A stretch of 43,284 nt of DNA from Massilia sp. ST3 (GCF_018119405.1 NZ_JAGPWC010000042.1:1-43284), one strand, 5' to 3'; positions 17,704-27,270 are shown, numbered from the stretch's first letter. The notes: a model not told the origin generated them from the sequence alone. Translations and numbers: made by a program.

Positions 17704-18594
17704 TTATTTGGTTTTGCCGGCGGCGAACAGCGCGTCCAGCTTCTGCTCGTAGCTGTGGTAGTCGATGCGCTCGTACAGTTCGGCGCGGGTCTGCATGGTG
17801 TCGATCACGTTCTTCTGGGTGCCGTCGCGGCGGATCGCCTGGTACACGTTCTCGGCCGCCTTGTTCATGGCGCGGAAGGCCGACAGCGGGTACAGCACCA
17901 GGCCTACGTTGGCGCTCGCCAGTTCCTCGACGGTGAACAGCGGGGTCGAGCCGAATTCGGTGATGTTGGCCAGCACCGGCACCTTCACGGCGTCGGCGAA
18001 CTGCTTGTACATCTCCAGGCTGGTCATGGCTTCCGGGAAGATCATGTCGGCGCCGGCTTCGACGCAGGCCACGGCGCGCTCGATGGCGGCGTCCAGGCCT
18101 TCCACGGCCAGCGCGTCGGTGCGGGCCATGATCACGAAATTCTCGTCCGTACGGGCGTCGACGGCGGCGCGCACGCGGTCGACCATCTCGCCCTGGCTCA
18201 CGATTTCCTTGCCCGGACGGTGGCCGCAGCGCTTGGCGCCGACCTGGTCTTCGATATGGCAGGCGGCCGCGCCGGCCTTGATCAGGCTGCGCACGGTGCG
18301 CGCGACGTTGAAGGCCGAGGCGCCGAAGCCGGTGTCGATGTCGACCAGCAGCGGCACGTCGCACACGTCGGTGATGCGGCGCACGTCGATCAGGACGTCC
18401 TCCAGGCTGGAGATGCCCAGGTCGGGCAGGCCCAGCGAACCGGCGGCCACGCCGCCGCCCGACAGGTAGATCGCCCGGTAGCCGGCGCGTTTGGCCAGCA
18501 GCGCATGGTTGGCGTTGATCGCGCCGATGACCTGCAGCGGGGATTCTTCCTGGACGGCCTTGCGGAAGGCGGCGCCTGCGGAGTATTGACTCAT
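17704..18594 (-). CDS. prpB: 2-methylisocitrate lyase
   Basis: 296 residues, E. coli PrpB length. It cleaves 2-methylisocitrate to pyruvate and succinate, the last step of the methylcitrate cycle. It belongs to the ICL/PEPM barrel family: the KRCGHRPGK catalytic motif places the nucleophilic cysteine at C123, and the Mg-binding [10 protein letters not shown] (85-91 region) and [12 protein letters not shown] are present. AAAGGA lies seven bases before the ATG. It is the first gene of the prp operon, about 35 bases downstream of the predicted sigma-54 start site. Confidence 0.97.
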   Translation of the reverse strand: MSQYSAGAAFRKAVQEESPLQVIGAINANHALLAKRAGYRAIYLSGGGVAAGSLGLPDLGISSLEDVLIDVRRITDVCDVPLLVDIDTGFGASAFNVARTVRSLIKAGAAACHIEDQVGAKRCGHRPGKEIVSQGEMVDRVRAAVDARTDENFVIMARTDALAVEGLDAAIERAVACVEAGADMIFPEAMTSLEMYKQFADAVKVPVLANITEFGSTPLFTVEELASANVGLVLYPLSAFRAMNKAAENVYQAIRRDGTQKNVIDTMQTRAELYERIDYHSYEQKLDALFAAGKTK

Positions 18595-18639
18595 TCTTGG
18601 TCCTTTCTGATGCGTGGTGAGAGTGTCGGGCTTCCTTAA

Positions 18640-18655
18640 TGCAAAGGGCGTGCCA
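18640..18655 (-). promoter_or_regulatory. Sigma-54 promoter of prpBC-acnD-prpF
   Basis: On the minus strand the sequence reads TGGCACGCCCTTTGCA, a full match to the -24/-12 consensus TGGCACG-N4-TTGCA with correct GG to GC spacing. Transcription would start near 18628, about 35 bases before prpB. PrpR, a sigma-54 activator, is encoded nearby. Confidence 0.93.
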
Positions 18656-18730
18656 CCCTGCCCTCCCCTGTGTTTTCAAGGACTTGCGGCGTTGACAAGC
18701 AGCCAGCCTGGGCACTCCTGTTTCACTAAC

Positions 18731-18745
18731 GTTTCATTATGAAAC
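18731..18745. promoter_or_regulatory. Probable PrpR operator (enhancer)
   Basis: A perfect 15-base palindrome GTTTCATTATGAAAC lies about 110 bases upstream of the predicted sigma-54 start, the usual enhancer distance. Extra half-sites flank it: GTTTCA at 18720-18725 and TGAAAC at 18760-18765. Assignment to PrpR is inference from position and from the nearby prpR gene. Confidence 0.75.
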
Positions 18746-18777
18746 ATGCGACCGAAAAATGAAACTACGCACGCCAT

Positions 18778-18803
18778 AAAAAAACCCCGCCGTGGCGGGG
18801 TTT
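18778..18803 (-). terminator. Terminator of yjcH-actP
   Basis: On the minus strand AAACCCCGC-CACG-GCGGGGTTT is followed by an unbroken T run ending in ATGG, 19 bases after the actP stop. It also insulates the prp enhancer region from upstream transcription. Confidence 0.93.
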
Positions 18804-18822
18804 CAAACGGTAGCCTGAAGGA

Positions 18823-20481
18823 TCAGTGGGCGGAAGCGGCCGCTGCGCCGATGCCGGTTTCGGAACGCACTTCCTGCGCCTCGAAGCCCGCCTTGTCGAT
18901 CGCGGCGCGCGGGCTCTTGTCCGTTACCGAGAAGAACCAGATGCCGAAGAAGCCCACGGCCATCGAGAAGATCGCCGGCGAGGTGTAGGGGAAGATCGGC
19001 GCCGCGTTGCCGAACACGTCGACCCAGACCGACTTCGACACGATGGTCAGCACGACCGCGGTGGCCAGGCCCAGGAAGCCTCCGACCGTGGCGCCGCGGG
19101 TGGTGCAGTCCTTCCACAGCACCGACATGAACAGCACCGGGAAGTTGGCCGAGGCGGCGATGGCGAAGGCCAGCGACACCATGAAGGCGACGTTCTGCTT
19201 TTCGAACGCGATCCCCAGCAGCACGGCGATGACGCCCAGCGCGATGGTGGTGATCTTCGAGACCTTCAGTTCGTCGGCGCTGTTGGCCTTGCCCTTCTTG
19301 AACACGGTGGCGTACAGGTCGTGCGACACGGCCGAGGCGCCCGACAGGGTCAGGCCGGCCACCACCGCGAGGATGGTGGCGAAGGCCACCGCCGAGATGA
19401 AGCCCAGGAAGACGTCGCCGCCCACGGCCTTGGCCAGGTGGACCGCCGCCATGTTGTTACCGCCCAGGAGCTTGCCTGCCGCGTCCTTGAATTCCGGATT
19501 GGTGCCGACCAGGACGATGGCGCCGAAGCCGATGATGAAGGTAAGGATGTAGAAGTAGCCGATCCAGGTGGTGGCCCACAGCACGGACTTGCGCGCTTCC
19601 TTGGCGCTCGGGACAGTGAAGAAGCGCATCAGGATGTGCGGCAGGCCGGCGGTGCCGAACATCAGCGCCATGCCGAAGGAGATGGCCGAGATCGGGTCCT
19701 TGATGAAGCTGCCCGGACCCATGATGGAGTCGCCCTTGGCGTGCACTTCGGTCGCGGTGGCGAACAGTTTCTCGGGGCTGAAGTTGTACTGCGCCAGCAC
19801 CGAGAAGGCCATGAAGGACGCGCCCGACAGCAGCAGCACGGCCTTGATGATCTGCACCCAGGTGGTGGCGGTCATGCCGCCGAACAGCACGTAGACCATC
19901 ATCAGGATGCCGACCAGGACCACCGCGATCCAGTATTCCAGGCCGAACAGCAGCTTGATCAGCTGGCCGGCGCCGACCATCTGGGCGATCAGGTAGAAGG
20001 CCACCACGACCAGGGTGCCGGAGGCCGCGAACACGCGGATGGGTTTTTGGTGGAAGCGGTAGGCGGCCACGTCGGCGAAGGTGTAGCGGCCCAGGTTGCG
20101 CAGGCGCTCGGCCATCAGGAAGGTGATCACGGGCCAGCCGACCAGGAAGCCGATGGCGTAGATCAGGCCGTCGAAGCCGTCCAGGAAGACGGCGGCCGAG
20201 ATGCCGAGGAAGGACGCGGCCGACATGAAGTCGCCCGCGATCGCCAGGCCGTTCTGGAAGCCGGAAATGCCGCCGCCGGCGGTGTAGAAGTCGGAAGCCG
20301 AGCGGGTCTTGGCCGCGGCCCACTTGGTGATGAACAGGGTCAGGACCACGAAGATCGCGAACATGCTGATCGCGGTCCAGTTGGTGGCCTGCTTGGTGGC
20401 CTGGCCCAGGTCGGGCGCGGCGACCGCGGCGCCGGCCGCGCCCAGCAGGGCCAGTGCGCCGATGGATTTCAGGGTCTTCAT
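18823..20481 (-). CDS. actP: Cation/acetate symporter ActP
   Basis: 552 residues from the ATG at 20481, overlapping the end of yjcH by four bases. ActP is a sodium:solute symporter family permease for acetate and other short monocarboxylates such as propionate and glycolate. An N-terminal signal-like segment ([22 protein letters not shown]) precedes about 13 hydrophobic helices. Family segments are clear: [55 protein letters not shown] and [17 protein letters not shown]. Its position between the prp operon and prpR suggests a part in propionate or acetate feeding of the methylcitrate pathway, but it has its own terminator and start. Confidence 0.95.
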   Translation of the reverse strand: MKTLKSIGALALLGAAGAAVAAPDLGQATKQATNWTAISMFAIFVVLTLFITKWAAAKTRSASDFYTAGGGISGFQNGLAIAGDFMSAASFLGISAAVFLDGFDGLIYAIGFLVGWPVITFLMAERLRNLGRYTFADVAAYRFHQKPIRVFAASGTLVVVAFYLIAQMVGAGQLIKLLFGLEYWIAVVLVGILMMVYVLFGGMTATTWVQIIKAVLLLSGASFMAFSVLAQYNFSPEKLFATATEVHAKGDSIMGPGSFIKDPISAISFGMALMFGTAGLPHILMRFFTVPSAKEARKSVLWATTWIGYFYILTFIIGFGAIVLVGTNPEFKDAAGKLLGGNNMAAVHLAKAVGGDVFLGFISAVAFATILAVVAGLTLSGASAVSHDLYATVFKKGKANSADELKVSKITTIALGVIAVLLGIAFEKQNVAFMVSLAFAIAASANFPVLFMSVLWKDCTTRGATVGGFLGLATAVVLTIVSKSVWVDVFGNAAPIFPYTSPAIFSMAVGFFGIWFFSVTDKSPRAAIDKAGFEAQEVRSETGIGAAAASAH

Positions 20482-20804
20482 GCCGCCACCTTCTCTTTCT
20501 TGGCGACGCGCACCTTGATGGCGTCGGTCAGCTCGTCGTACTGGCTGTTGGCGCGGCGCACGTAGATGCCGGTGATGACGATGGTGAACAGGATGACGAA
20601 CAGGCCGATCGGAATGCCCCAGCTCATCACGCCTTCGCCGATGCGGCTGCCCATGAATTCCTTGTTGAACGCGACCAGGACCGTGAAGCCGTAGTACACG
20701 ATCATCATTGCCCAGGTGAGTGTCCAGCCGAAGCGCGAGCGCGCCGCGACCAGCTTGCGGTAGTCGGGGTCGCCCTTGACCCGCCGTACGATGTCTTGGT
20801 CCAT
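20478..20804 (-). CDS. yjcH: DUF485 membrane protein (YjcH-like)
   Basis: 108 residues with two hydrophobic helices ([20 protein letters not shown] and [21 protein letters not shown]), the DUF485 layout. Such genes sit directly before actP in many proteobacteria, as here, and are thought to help the permease; the mechanism is not established. AGGAG lies six bases before the ATG. Overlap with actP by ATGA implies coupled translation. Confidence 0.93.
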   Translation of the reverse strand: MDQDIVRRVKGDPDYRKLVAARSRFGWTLTWAMMIVYYGFTVLVAFNKEFMGSRIGEGVMSWGIPIGLFVILFTIVITGIYVRRANSQYDELTDAIKVRVAKKEKVAA

Positions 20805-20879
20805 CTGTGTCTCCTTGAGTTTTTGTGATGCCTGTGCGGTGCATACCTTGCAGGTTGAAGGGCATCCTACGGCGGCGCG

Positions 20880-20905
20880 CTTACCTCATTCTTACGCTCC
20901 CTTAC
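20880..20905. promoter_or_regulatory. Three CTTAC direct repeats at 10-11 base spacing
   Basis: CTTAC occurs at 20880-20884, 20891-20895 and 20901-20905, one per helical turn, in the yjcH-prpR divergent gap. Phased direct repeats of this size are typical of response-regulator binding. No regulator is assigned. Confidence 0.5.
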
Positions 20906-20949
20906 ACGTTTCTGACACGGGCCGCGGCCTTGAAAGAGGAAACACCGGC

Positions 20950-20979
20950 TGAAACACCGGCGCCGAAATGTTCTACACT
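20950..20979 (+). promoter_or_regulatory. Candidate prpR promoter (leaderless)
   Basis: TGAAAC (20950-20955), an 18-base spacer, and TACACT (20974-20979). The start site would fall at or next to the ATG at 20986, which has no ribosome-binding site. The match to consensus is moderate. Confidence 0.35.
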
Positions 20980-20985
20980 GCCGAC

Positions 20986-22599
20986 ATGAGCTATTCCACC
21001 CGCAGCCCCGCGGACGGCGGCGACAAGCCCGTCATCTGGACGGTGTCGGTCTCGCGCCTCTCCGACCTGTTCCGCGACATCACCCTCGAGTACGACCACC
21101 TGGCGTCGATCGAACCGCTGCACCTCGGCTTCGACGAAGCCGCGAAGCACATCCGCGAACGCATGGCGAACGAGCGCTGCGACGTGGTCATCGCGGCCGG
21201 CTCGAACGCGGCCTACCTGCGCGGCCGGGTCTCGGTACCGGTGGTGGTGGCCAAGGCGAGCGGCTTCGACGTCATGCAGGCCCTGGTGCGGGCGCGCCGC
21301 GTCTCGCCGCGCATCGGCGTGATCAGCTACCAGCTGCCCCTGCCCGAGCTGGCGGAATTCGCGGCGACCTTCGGCGTCGACATCGCCCAGCGCACCTACG
21401 TGACCGAGGAGGATGCGCGCGCCAGCATCAACGAACTGAAGGCCGCCGGTGTCGAGGTGATCGTCGGCGCCGGCTTGATCACCGACCTGGCCGAGGAAGC
21501 CGGACTGACCGGGGTCTTCCTGTACTCGGCCGCGTCGATCCGCCAGGCCTTCGACGACGCGCTGGAACTGGCGCGCCTGACCATGCTCGAGGCGAACCGC
21601 GGGCGCCGCCCAACGGCCAGCGACACGCGCCGTGCGCGCCGTGGGCTGAACGACCTGCGCGGCGATTCCGCCGCCATGGAAAGGCTGCGCCAGACCGTGG
21701 TGCTGTACGCGCGCTCGCCGGCGACGGTGCTGATCCAGGGCGAGACCGGCAGCGGCAAGGAACTGGTGGCGCAGGCGATCCACCGCGAAGGCCCGCGCCG
21801 CGCCGGGCGCCCTTTCGTGGCCGTGAACTGCGGCGCGATCGCCGAATCGCTGCTGGAGTCGGAACTGTTCGGCCACGAGGAAGGCGCCTTCACCGGCGCG
21901 CGGCGCGGCGGCCACGCGGGCCTGTTCGAGGCGGCCAACGGCGGCACCCTCTTCCTCGACGAGATCGGCGAGATGCCGCTCGCCCTGCAGACCCGCCTGC
22001 TGCGCGTGCTGGAAGAGCGCGAGGTAACGCGCGTGGGCGGCACGCGACCGGTGCCGATCGACGTGCGCGTGGTCAGCGCCACCCACTGCGACCTGGAGGC
22101 GCGCGTGCGCGAAGGGCGCTTCCGGGCCGACCTGTTCTACCGCCTCGCCGTGCTCAGGCTAAGCCTGCCGCCCCTGCGCGAACGGGTCGAGGATATCGCC
22201 CCGCTGGCCGAATGGTCGCTCAAGAACGCGCTGGCGGCGCTGGACGCGCGGCCGCATCCTAACCTGCATGCCGAGATCGGCGCCTGCGCGCCGCTGCTGG
22301 AGGCCTATGGATGGCCAGGGAACGTGCGCGAGCTGCGCAACCTGGCCGAGCGCCTGGCCCTGTTCCTGGCGGCCGAACCTTTGCAGGCCCTGACGCCGAG
22401 CTTCCTGCTGTCGGTGGCGCCGGAGCTGGCGCGGCGCGACACGCCCGCGGCGCAGGCGATCCGGTTCGATGCGCCGGCGCCGGCCGGCGAGTCGATCGAG
22501 GAAGTGCTGGCCCGCTTCGGCGGCCAGCGCGACCTGGCGGCCCGCCATCTCGGCATCAGCCGGACGACCTTGTGGCGGCGCTTGAAATCGCAGGGCTGA
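20986..22599 (+). CDS. prpR: Propionate catabolism regulator PrpR (sigma-54 activator)
   Basis: 537 residues from the ATG at 20986; the E. coli protein also begins about a dozen residues before PVIWTVSV. An ATG at 20968 is possible. The N-terminal PrpR sensor domain (about 14-190: [37 protein letters not shown]) is the 2-methylcitrate-responsive part in known PrpR. The AAA+ domain has Walker A GETGSGKE (near 252), the sigma-54 contact loop GAFTGA (near 300), and Walker [11 protein letters not shown] Fis-type helix-turn-helix closes the protein ([18 protein letters not shown]). The matching sigma-54 promoter and palindrome lie upstream of prpB about 2.3 kb away, with yjcH-actP in between. Confidence 0.95.
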   Translation: MSYSTRSPADGGDKPVIWTVSVSRLSDLFRDITLEYDHLASIEPLHLGFDEAAKHIRERMANERCDVVIAAGSNAAYLRGRVSVPVVVAKASGFDVMQALVRARRVSPRIGVISYQLPLPELAEFAATFGVDIAQRTYVTEEDARASINELKAAGVEVIVGAGLITDLAEEAGLTGVFLYSAASIRQAFDDALELARLTMLEANRGRRPTASDTRRARRGLNDLRGDSAAMERLRQTVVLYARSPATVLIQGETGSGKELVAQAIHREGPRRAGRPFVAVNCGAIAESLLESELFGHEEGAFTGARRGGHAGLFEAANGGTLFLDEIGEMPLALQTRLLRVLEEREVTRVGGTRPVPIDVRVVSATHCDLEARVREGRFRADLFYRLAVLRLSLPPLRERVEDIAPLAEWSLKNALAALDARPHPNLHAEIGACAPLLEAYGWPGNVRELRNLAERLALFLAAEPLQALTPSFLLSVAPELARRDTPAAQAIRFDAPAPAGESIEEVLARFGGQRDLAARHLGISRTTLWRRLKSQG

Positions 22600-22699
22600 G
22601 GCTACGCGGCGCGCCCTGGCGCCTGCAGCCGCAAGAAAACGCGTGCGGGGAAGCCCCTGTGCGCACGATCTTTCTTATGCGCAATCCAACGAAGCATAG

Positions 22700-22741
22700 T
22701 TGAATTTATTTCAACACCACGAATTCTAAAAGCCGTATAGT
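22700..22741 (+). promoter_or_regulatory. Inverted repeat and -10 box before the transsulfuration operon
   Basis: TTGAA-TTTAT-TTCAA (22700-22714) has perfect 5-base arms; a TATAGT -10 candidate follows at 22736-22741. Both lie in the AT-rich half of the 249-base gap before the cystathionine beta-synthase gene. The -35 match is weak. The rest of the gap shows nothing else I can name. Confidence 0.35.
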
Positions 22742-22848
22742 ATTTTCTTTACCATGGCTGGCGTCCATCCGGCGCTGGCTTGTCGTGTCAAGGCGTCCCA
22801 CGAGGCGCCGCATCCTGACCCGTCGAGGTCCGGCTCATTGGAGGCAAT

Positions 22849-24228
22849 ATGCAACACGCATCTCAGGCTGCCCTGTTTTCACTGATAGGCGATACCCCGC
22901 TGGTGGAAGTGACGCGCATCGACACCGGCCCCTGCCAGCTGTTCCTGAAACTCGAATCGCAAAACCCCGGCGGCTCCATCAAGGACCGCATCGGCAAGGC
23001 CATGATCGAAAAGGCCGAACATGACGGCCACCTCCAGCCGGGCGGCACGGTGGTCGAGGCCACCGCCGGCAATACCGGCCTGGGCCTGGCGCTGGTGGCG
23101 CGCATCAAGGGCTACCGCGTGGTGCTGGTCGTCCCCGACAAGATGGCGGCGGAAAAGATCCTGCACCTGAAGGCGCTCGGCGCCGAGATCCACCTGACCC
23201 GCTCCGACGTCGGCAAGGGCCACCCCGAGTACTACCAGGACTACGCGGCGCGCCTGGCCAAGGAGATTCCGGGCGCCTGGTTCGCCGACCAGTTCAACAA
23301 CCCGGCCAATCCCTGGGCCCACGAGCACACCACCGGCCCCGAGATCTGGGACCAGACCAACCACAAGCTCGACGCCATCGTGGTCGGCGTCGGCTCCTCC
23401 GGCACCCTCACCGGCCTCTCGCACTACTTCAAGAAAACCCAGCCGCACCTGGAATTCATCCTGGCCGACCCCAAGGGCTCGATCCTGGCGGAATACGTCA
23501 ACACTGGCCATCTGTCGAAGGACGCCGGCTCGTGGGCGGTGGAAGGCATCGGCGAGGACTTCATTCCCGGCATCGCCGACCTGTCGCGCGTGAGCAAGGC
23601 CTACACCATTCCCGACGAGGAAAGCTTCAACACGGCGCGCCTGCTGCTGCAGCAGGAAGGCATCCTGGGCGGCTCGTCCACCGGCACCCTGCTCGCCGCG
23701 GCCCTGCGCTACTGCCGCGAACAGACGCGGCCCAAGCGCGTGGTGACGTTTGTGTGCGACACCGGCACCCGCTACCTGACCAAGGTCTACAGCGACGGCT
23801 GGATGGTCGACCAGGGCCTGATCACGCGGCCCAAGCTGGGCGACCTGCGCGACCTGATCGGCCGCCGCTACGACGCCGGCGAGGTGGTCTCGCTGTCGCC
23901 CGGCGACACCCTGCTCACCGCCTTCAACCGCATGCGCAGCGCCGACCTGCAGCAGATGCCGGTGATCGACAACGAAGGCCGGCTGGCGGGCCTGATCGAC
24001 GAATCCGACCTGCTGCACCACGTGACCACCGAACCGGGACGCTTCGGCGCGCCGGTGTCGAGCACCATGACGGCCCAGCTCCAGACCCTGCACCCGAGCG
24101 CTAGCATGCAGCAGCTGCGCGAGGTGCTCGACCGCGGCCTGACCGCCGTGATCACCGACGGCCCCACCTTCTACGGCCTGATCACGCGCTTCGACCTGCT
24201 CAATCATCTCCGAAGGACGCTTTCATGA
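22849..24228 (+). CDS. Cystathionine beta-synthase with C-terminal CBS pair
   Basis: 459 residues; GGAGG lies six bases before the ATG. A PLP fold-type II domain (about 8-320) condenses serine with homocysteine to cystathionine. The PLP lysine is K45 in PGGSIKDRIGKAM, with the substrate loop EATAGNTGLGLAL and the phosphate-binding VGSSGTLTG. Two CBS domains follow (about 340-458: PGDTLLTAFNRM .. MPVIDNEGRLAGLIDESDLL; TLHPSASMQQLREVL .. GLITRFDLL), as in the animal enzyme that is S-adenosylmethionine-regulated; ligand binding here is inference. No heme-binding N-terminal extension is present. It overlaps the next gene by four bases, forming a reverse-transsulfuration operon. Cysteine synthase is the main alternative, but the length and partner favour this call. 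Confidence 0.93.
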   Translation: MQHASQAALFSLIGDTPLVEVTRIDTGPCQLFLKLESQNPGGSIKDRIGKAMIEKAEHDGHLQPGGTVVEATAGNTGLGLALVARIKGYRVVLVVPDKMAAEKILHLKALGAEIHLTRSDVGKGHPEYYQDYAARLAKEIPGAWFADQFNNPANPWAHEHTTGPEIWDQTNHKLDAIVVGVGSSGTLTGLSHYFKKTQPHLEFILADPKGSILAEYVNTGHLSKDAGSWAVEGIGEDFIPGIADLSRVSKAYTIPDEESFNTARLLLQQEGILGGSSTGTLLAAALRYCREQTRPKRVVTFVCDTGTRYLTKVYSDGWMVDQGLITRPKLGDLRDLIGRRYDAGEVVSLSPGDTLLTAFNRMRSADLQQMPVIDNEGRLAGLIDESDLLHHVTTEPGRFGAPVSSTMTAQLQTLHPSASMQQLREVLDRGLTAVITDGPTFYGLITRFDLLNHLRRTLS

Positions 24229-25388
24229 CCGAATCGAAGAAACATATCGCTACCCGCGTGATCCACGGCGGCCAGGCGCCGGAGCCCAGCACCGGCGCCG
24301 TGATGCCGCCGATCTTCGCCACCTCCACCTTCCGCCAGGAGAGCCCGGGCGTGCACAAGGGCCTGGACTACGGCCGCTCGCACAATCCGACCCGCTGGGC
24401 GCTGGAGCGCTGCGTGGCCGACATCGAAGGCGGCAGCGCGGCCTTCGCCTTCGCTTCGGGCCTGGCCGCGATCGCGGCGGTGCTGGAACTGCTGCCGGCC
24501 GGCTCGCACATCGTGGCGGGCGACGACATGTACGGCGGCACCTACCGCCTGTTCGAGCGCGTGCGCCGCGACAGCGCGGGCCATACCTTTACCTACGTCG
24601 ACCTGGCCGATCCGGACGCGCTGGCCGCCGCGCTGCGTCCCGAGACAAAACTGGTGTGGGTCGAAACCCCGACCAATCCCATGCTCAAGCTGGCCGACCT
24701 GCGCGCGATCGCCGCCCTGTGCAAGGCGCGCGGCATCCTGAGCGTGTGCGACAACACCTTCGCCAGCCCCATCGTCCAGCGCCCGCTGGAGTGCGGCATC
24801 GACATCGTGGTGCACTCGACCACCAAGTACATGAACGGCCACTCGGACGTGATCGGCGGCGTGGCCATCGTCGGCACCGACGCCGGGCTGGCGGAACGCC
24901 TGGGCTTCATCCAGAACGCCGTGGGCGCCATCCAGGGGCCCTTCGACAGCTTCCTGGTGCTGCGCGGGATCAAGACCCTGGCCCTGCGCGTCGAGCGCTC
25001 AAGCGCCAATGCGCTGGCCCTGGCCGAATGGCTGGAGCGCGAGCCCAAGGTGCGCAAGGTGCACTATCCGGGACTGGAGTCGCACCCCCAGCACGCGCTG
25101 GCGCGGCGCCAGATGAACGGCTTCGGCGGGATCGTGTCGATCGACCTGGATACCGACCTGGCGGGCGCGAGGCGCTTCCTGGAGCGCTGCGAGGTGTTCA
25201 CCCTGGCCGAAAGCCTGGGCGGGGTGGAGAGCCTGATCGAGCATCCGGCCTTGATGACGCATGCGAGCATTCCGGCGGAGCGCAGGGCGGAGCTGGGGAT
25301 CGGGGATGGGTTGATCCGGCTGTCGGTGGGGATCGAGCATCTGGAGGACCAGCGCGAGGATTTGCGGCGGGCACTGGCTGCGATCTGA
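24225..25388 (+). CDS. Cystathionine gamma-lyase (Cys/Met metabolism PLP enzyme)
   Basis: 387 residues of the Cys/Met metabolism PLP family. The PLP lysine is K201 in VVHSTTKYMNGHSD, with YGRSHNPTRWALE and the late TLAESLGGVESLIEHPALMTH signature. AAGGA lies eight bases before the ATG. Coupling to cystathionine beta-synthase by an ATGA overlap makes gamma-lyase (cystathionine to cysteine, 2-oxobutyrate and ammonia) more likely than cystathionine gamma-synthase, MetB; sequence alone does not separate these with certainty. The 2-oxobutyrate produced can feed propionyl-CoA, linking to the prp genes upstream. Confidence 0.9.
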   Translation: MTESKKHIATRVIHGGQAPEPSTGAVMPPIFATSTFRQESPGVHKGLDYGRSHNPTRWALERCVADIEGGSAAFAFASGLAAIAAVLELLPAGSHIVAGDDMYGGTYRLFERVRRDSAGHTFTYVDLADPDALAAALRPETKLVWVETPTNPMLKLADLRAIAALCKARGILSVCDNTFASPIVQRPLECGIDIVVHSTTKYMNGHSDVIGGVAIVGTDAGLAERLGFIQNAVGAIQGPFDSFLVLRGIKTLALRVERSSANALALAEWLEREPKVRKVHYPGLESHPQHALARRQMNGFGGIVSIDLDTDLAGARRFLERCEVFTLAESLGGVESLIEHPALMTHASIPAERRAELGIGDGLIRLSVGIEHLEDQREDLRRALAAI

Positions 25389-25416
25389 TAGCGCAGCTTC
25401 CACCTGTAGCCCCAAT

Positions 25417-25527
25417 ACCGTCATCCCCGCGAAGGCGGGGACCCAAGTGTTGTTTGCGTATCGATCCAAATCATATTCGATCGAGGAGCTTGCAAACTTG
25501 GATCCCCGCCTTCGCGGGGACGACGGT
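25417..25527. repeat. REP-like inverted pair, copy C
   Basis: Units at 25417-25448 (ACCGTCATCCCCGCGAAGG .. ACCCAAGT) and 25494-25527 (AAACTTGGATCCCCGCC .. GGGACGACGGT), in the gap between convergent genes. The spacer is AT-rich and contains a CGATC / GATCG inverted pair. Confidence 0.9.
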
Positions 25528-25566
25528 AGTGAGGCTGCGGGCTGACAGAGGCGGACCGTGATGTCC

Positions 25567-27144
25567 TTATGCCATCGCAAGTTCACGCCGCGAGCTCGTC
25601 CCCCGCACCTTGAACGTCCCCACCAGCTCCGACAACTCCGCCGCCTGCTGCCGCATCGACGCCGCCGCGGCCGCCGCCTGCTCCACCATCGCGGCGTTCT
25701 GCTGGGTCGACGCATCCATCTCCGCGATCGCCCTGCTCACCTGCTCCACGCCGCTCGCCTGCCCCGCGCTGGCCTCGTGGATCGCACCCAGGATGCCCGC
25801 CACTTCCCGCACATGCTCGAGCACCGCGCGCATCGTCGCGCCGGCCGTCTTCGCGATGCCGGTGCCGGCCTCGATCTCGCCGCTCGACTCCCCGATCAGC
25901 TTCTTGATCTCCTTCGCCGCACCCGCGCTGTGCTGCGCCAGGCTGCGCACCTCGGCCGCCACCACCGCGAAGCCGCGCCCTTCGGCGCCGGCGCGCGCCG
26001 CCTCGACCGCCGCGTTCAGCGCCAGGATATTGGTCTGGAAGGCGATGCTGTCGATCATGCCGGTGATGTCGGCGATGCGGTCCGCCGAGGCCTTGATGGC
26101 CGCCATGCGCGCCACCAGCTGGCCGACGGCCTGGGCGCCCTCGGTGGCCACCATGGAGGCGTCCTGCGCCAGCGCATTGGCTTCGCGCGCGCTGGCGTTG
26201 TTGCGGACGATGGCGCCGCTCAGGGCTTGCATCGCGCCCACCGTTTCGCGCAGGGCGCCGGCCTGGCGCTCGGTGCGCTGCGACAGGTCCCGGTTGCCAT
26301 GGGCGATCTCGCTGGAGGCCGAGTCGATCGCCTGGGCGCCCTGCAGCACCTGCGACACGGTCGACGAGACCCCATGGGTCATGCCGTTGAGGGCGTCGAA
26401 CAGGCGCCCGATCTCGTCGCCGCGCGCGTGCCGGATCAGCGGGCGCAGGTCGCCCTTGGACACCTGTTCCGCCAGGCCCGCCGCCTGCTGCAGCGGCGCG
26501 ACGATGTTGCGGGTCAGGATCCAGGCGAGCGCCGCGCCCACCGCCAGCGCGCCCAGGCCCAGCAGCACCAGCAGCGCCTTGCTGAAGCGCGAGGCGGACG
26601 CCGATTAGCCGGCCAGGCGGTGGGCTTCGGCCGTCTCGAAGGCCAGCAGCGCTTCGAGGGCGTCCTCCTGGGCGCGGTAGGCCTGCTGCCACCCGCCGCT
26701 GACCAGCTCCTCGACGACCTGGGTCTGGCCGGATTCCTTGGCGCGGAACAGCTCTGCCTGGATGGTCGCCAATAGCGCCTTGTGCTGCGCGGCTTCCTGG
26801 ATCAGGGCGCGTTCGCGCTCGAGGATGTGCAGCTTGCCGAGCCGGGCTTCGATGTCTGCCGCGCCCTTGCGGCCCTCGAGCAGCTGGGCCTGGAAGTAGT
26901 CGGCCAGCTCCAGGCTGTCGCTGCGCGCGATCGAGACGGTGCGCGAGCCGTTCAGGCGCTCGATGCCGAGCAGGTCCGAGACCAGCTGCTGCTTGGCCAG
27001 CTTGTCCCCGACCAGGTCGGCCGTCAAGGCGTCGGCGGCCTGCAGGCGCCACAGGGCCACGGCCGAGATGAGAAGGATGAGGAGGGAGATGATGCCGAAG
27101 GAGGCCAGCAGCTTGGTGCCGGTCTGGAGCGTTGCGAGGCGCAT
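25567..27144 (-). pseudogene. Methyl-accepting chemotaxis protein interrupted by an in-frame TAA
   Basis: Two open segments in the same reading frame are separated only by a TAA at 26605-26607. The upstream part (179 codons) has TM1 (FGIISLLILLISAVALW) and a four-helix periplasmic sensor domain ending FETAEAHRLAG. After the stop the frame continues [30 protein letters not shown] (TM2, given here in part: [18 protein letters not shown]), then HAMP and a full signalling domain with the conserved hairpin ([17 protein letters not shown]). One sense codon in place of TAA would restore a normal ~525-residue receptor. There is no frameshift and both halves look well preserved, so the mutation is recent, or a sequencing error, or the stop is read through. 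A GTG at 26568 could restart the C-terminal half. No good ribosome site precedes the ATG at 27144. Confidence 0.88.
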
Positions 27145-27145
27145 T

Positions 27146-27173
27146 GCAAGTACGGGGAGTTGTGAGTACTTGC
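27146..27173 (-). repeat. Stem-loop touching the chemoreceptor start codon
   Basis: GCAAGTAC (27146-27153) and GTACTTGC (27166-27173) are perfect 8-base arms with a 12-base loop. The stem ends one base before the ATG at 27144, where a ribosome-binding site would be expected and is not seen. Confidence 0.6.
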
Positions 27174-27270
27174 AGTTTAGAAAGTGTTTGTGACGGCTTT
27201 ATGAATTTGTTTGAAGGAGCGTGTCATGTTTGTGTCACGGGGCGCACGGTGACGTGGGTGGCTGCATAAC

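Noticed and set aside
16529..18715. Extended reading of prpC as a 728-residue fusion
   Set aside because: The extra N-terminal part is prpB in the wrong frame; prpC has a strong ribosome site at its own ATG at 17686.
18823..20865. Extended reading of actP as a 680-residue protein
   Set aside because: The extra part overlaps yjcH out of frame; the ATG at 20481 gives the normal length and an ATGA overlap.
25583..27052. 489-codon minus-strand frame spanning the chemoreceptor break
   Set aside because: It is in a different frame from both chemoreceptor halves and encodes Arg/Gly/Ala-rich sequence, so it does not indicate a frameshift rescue.
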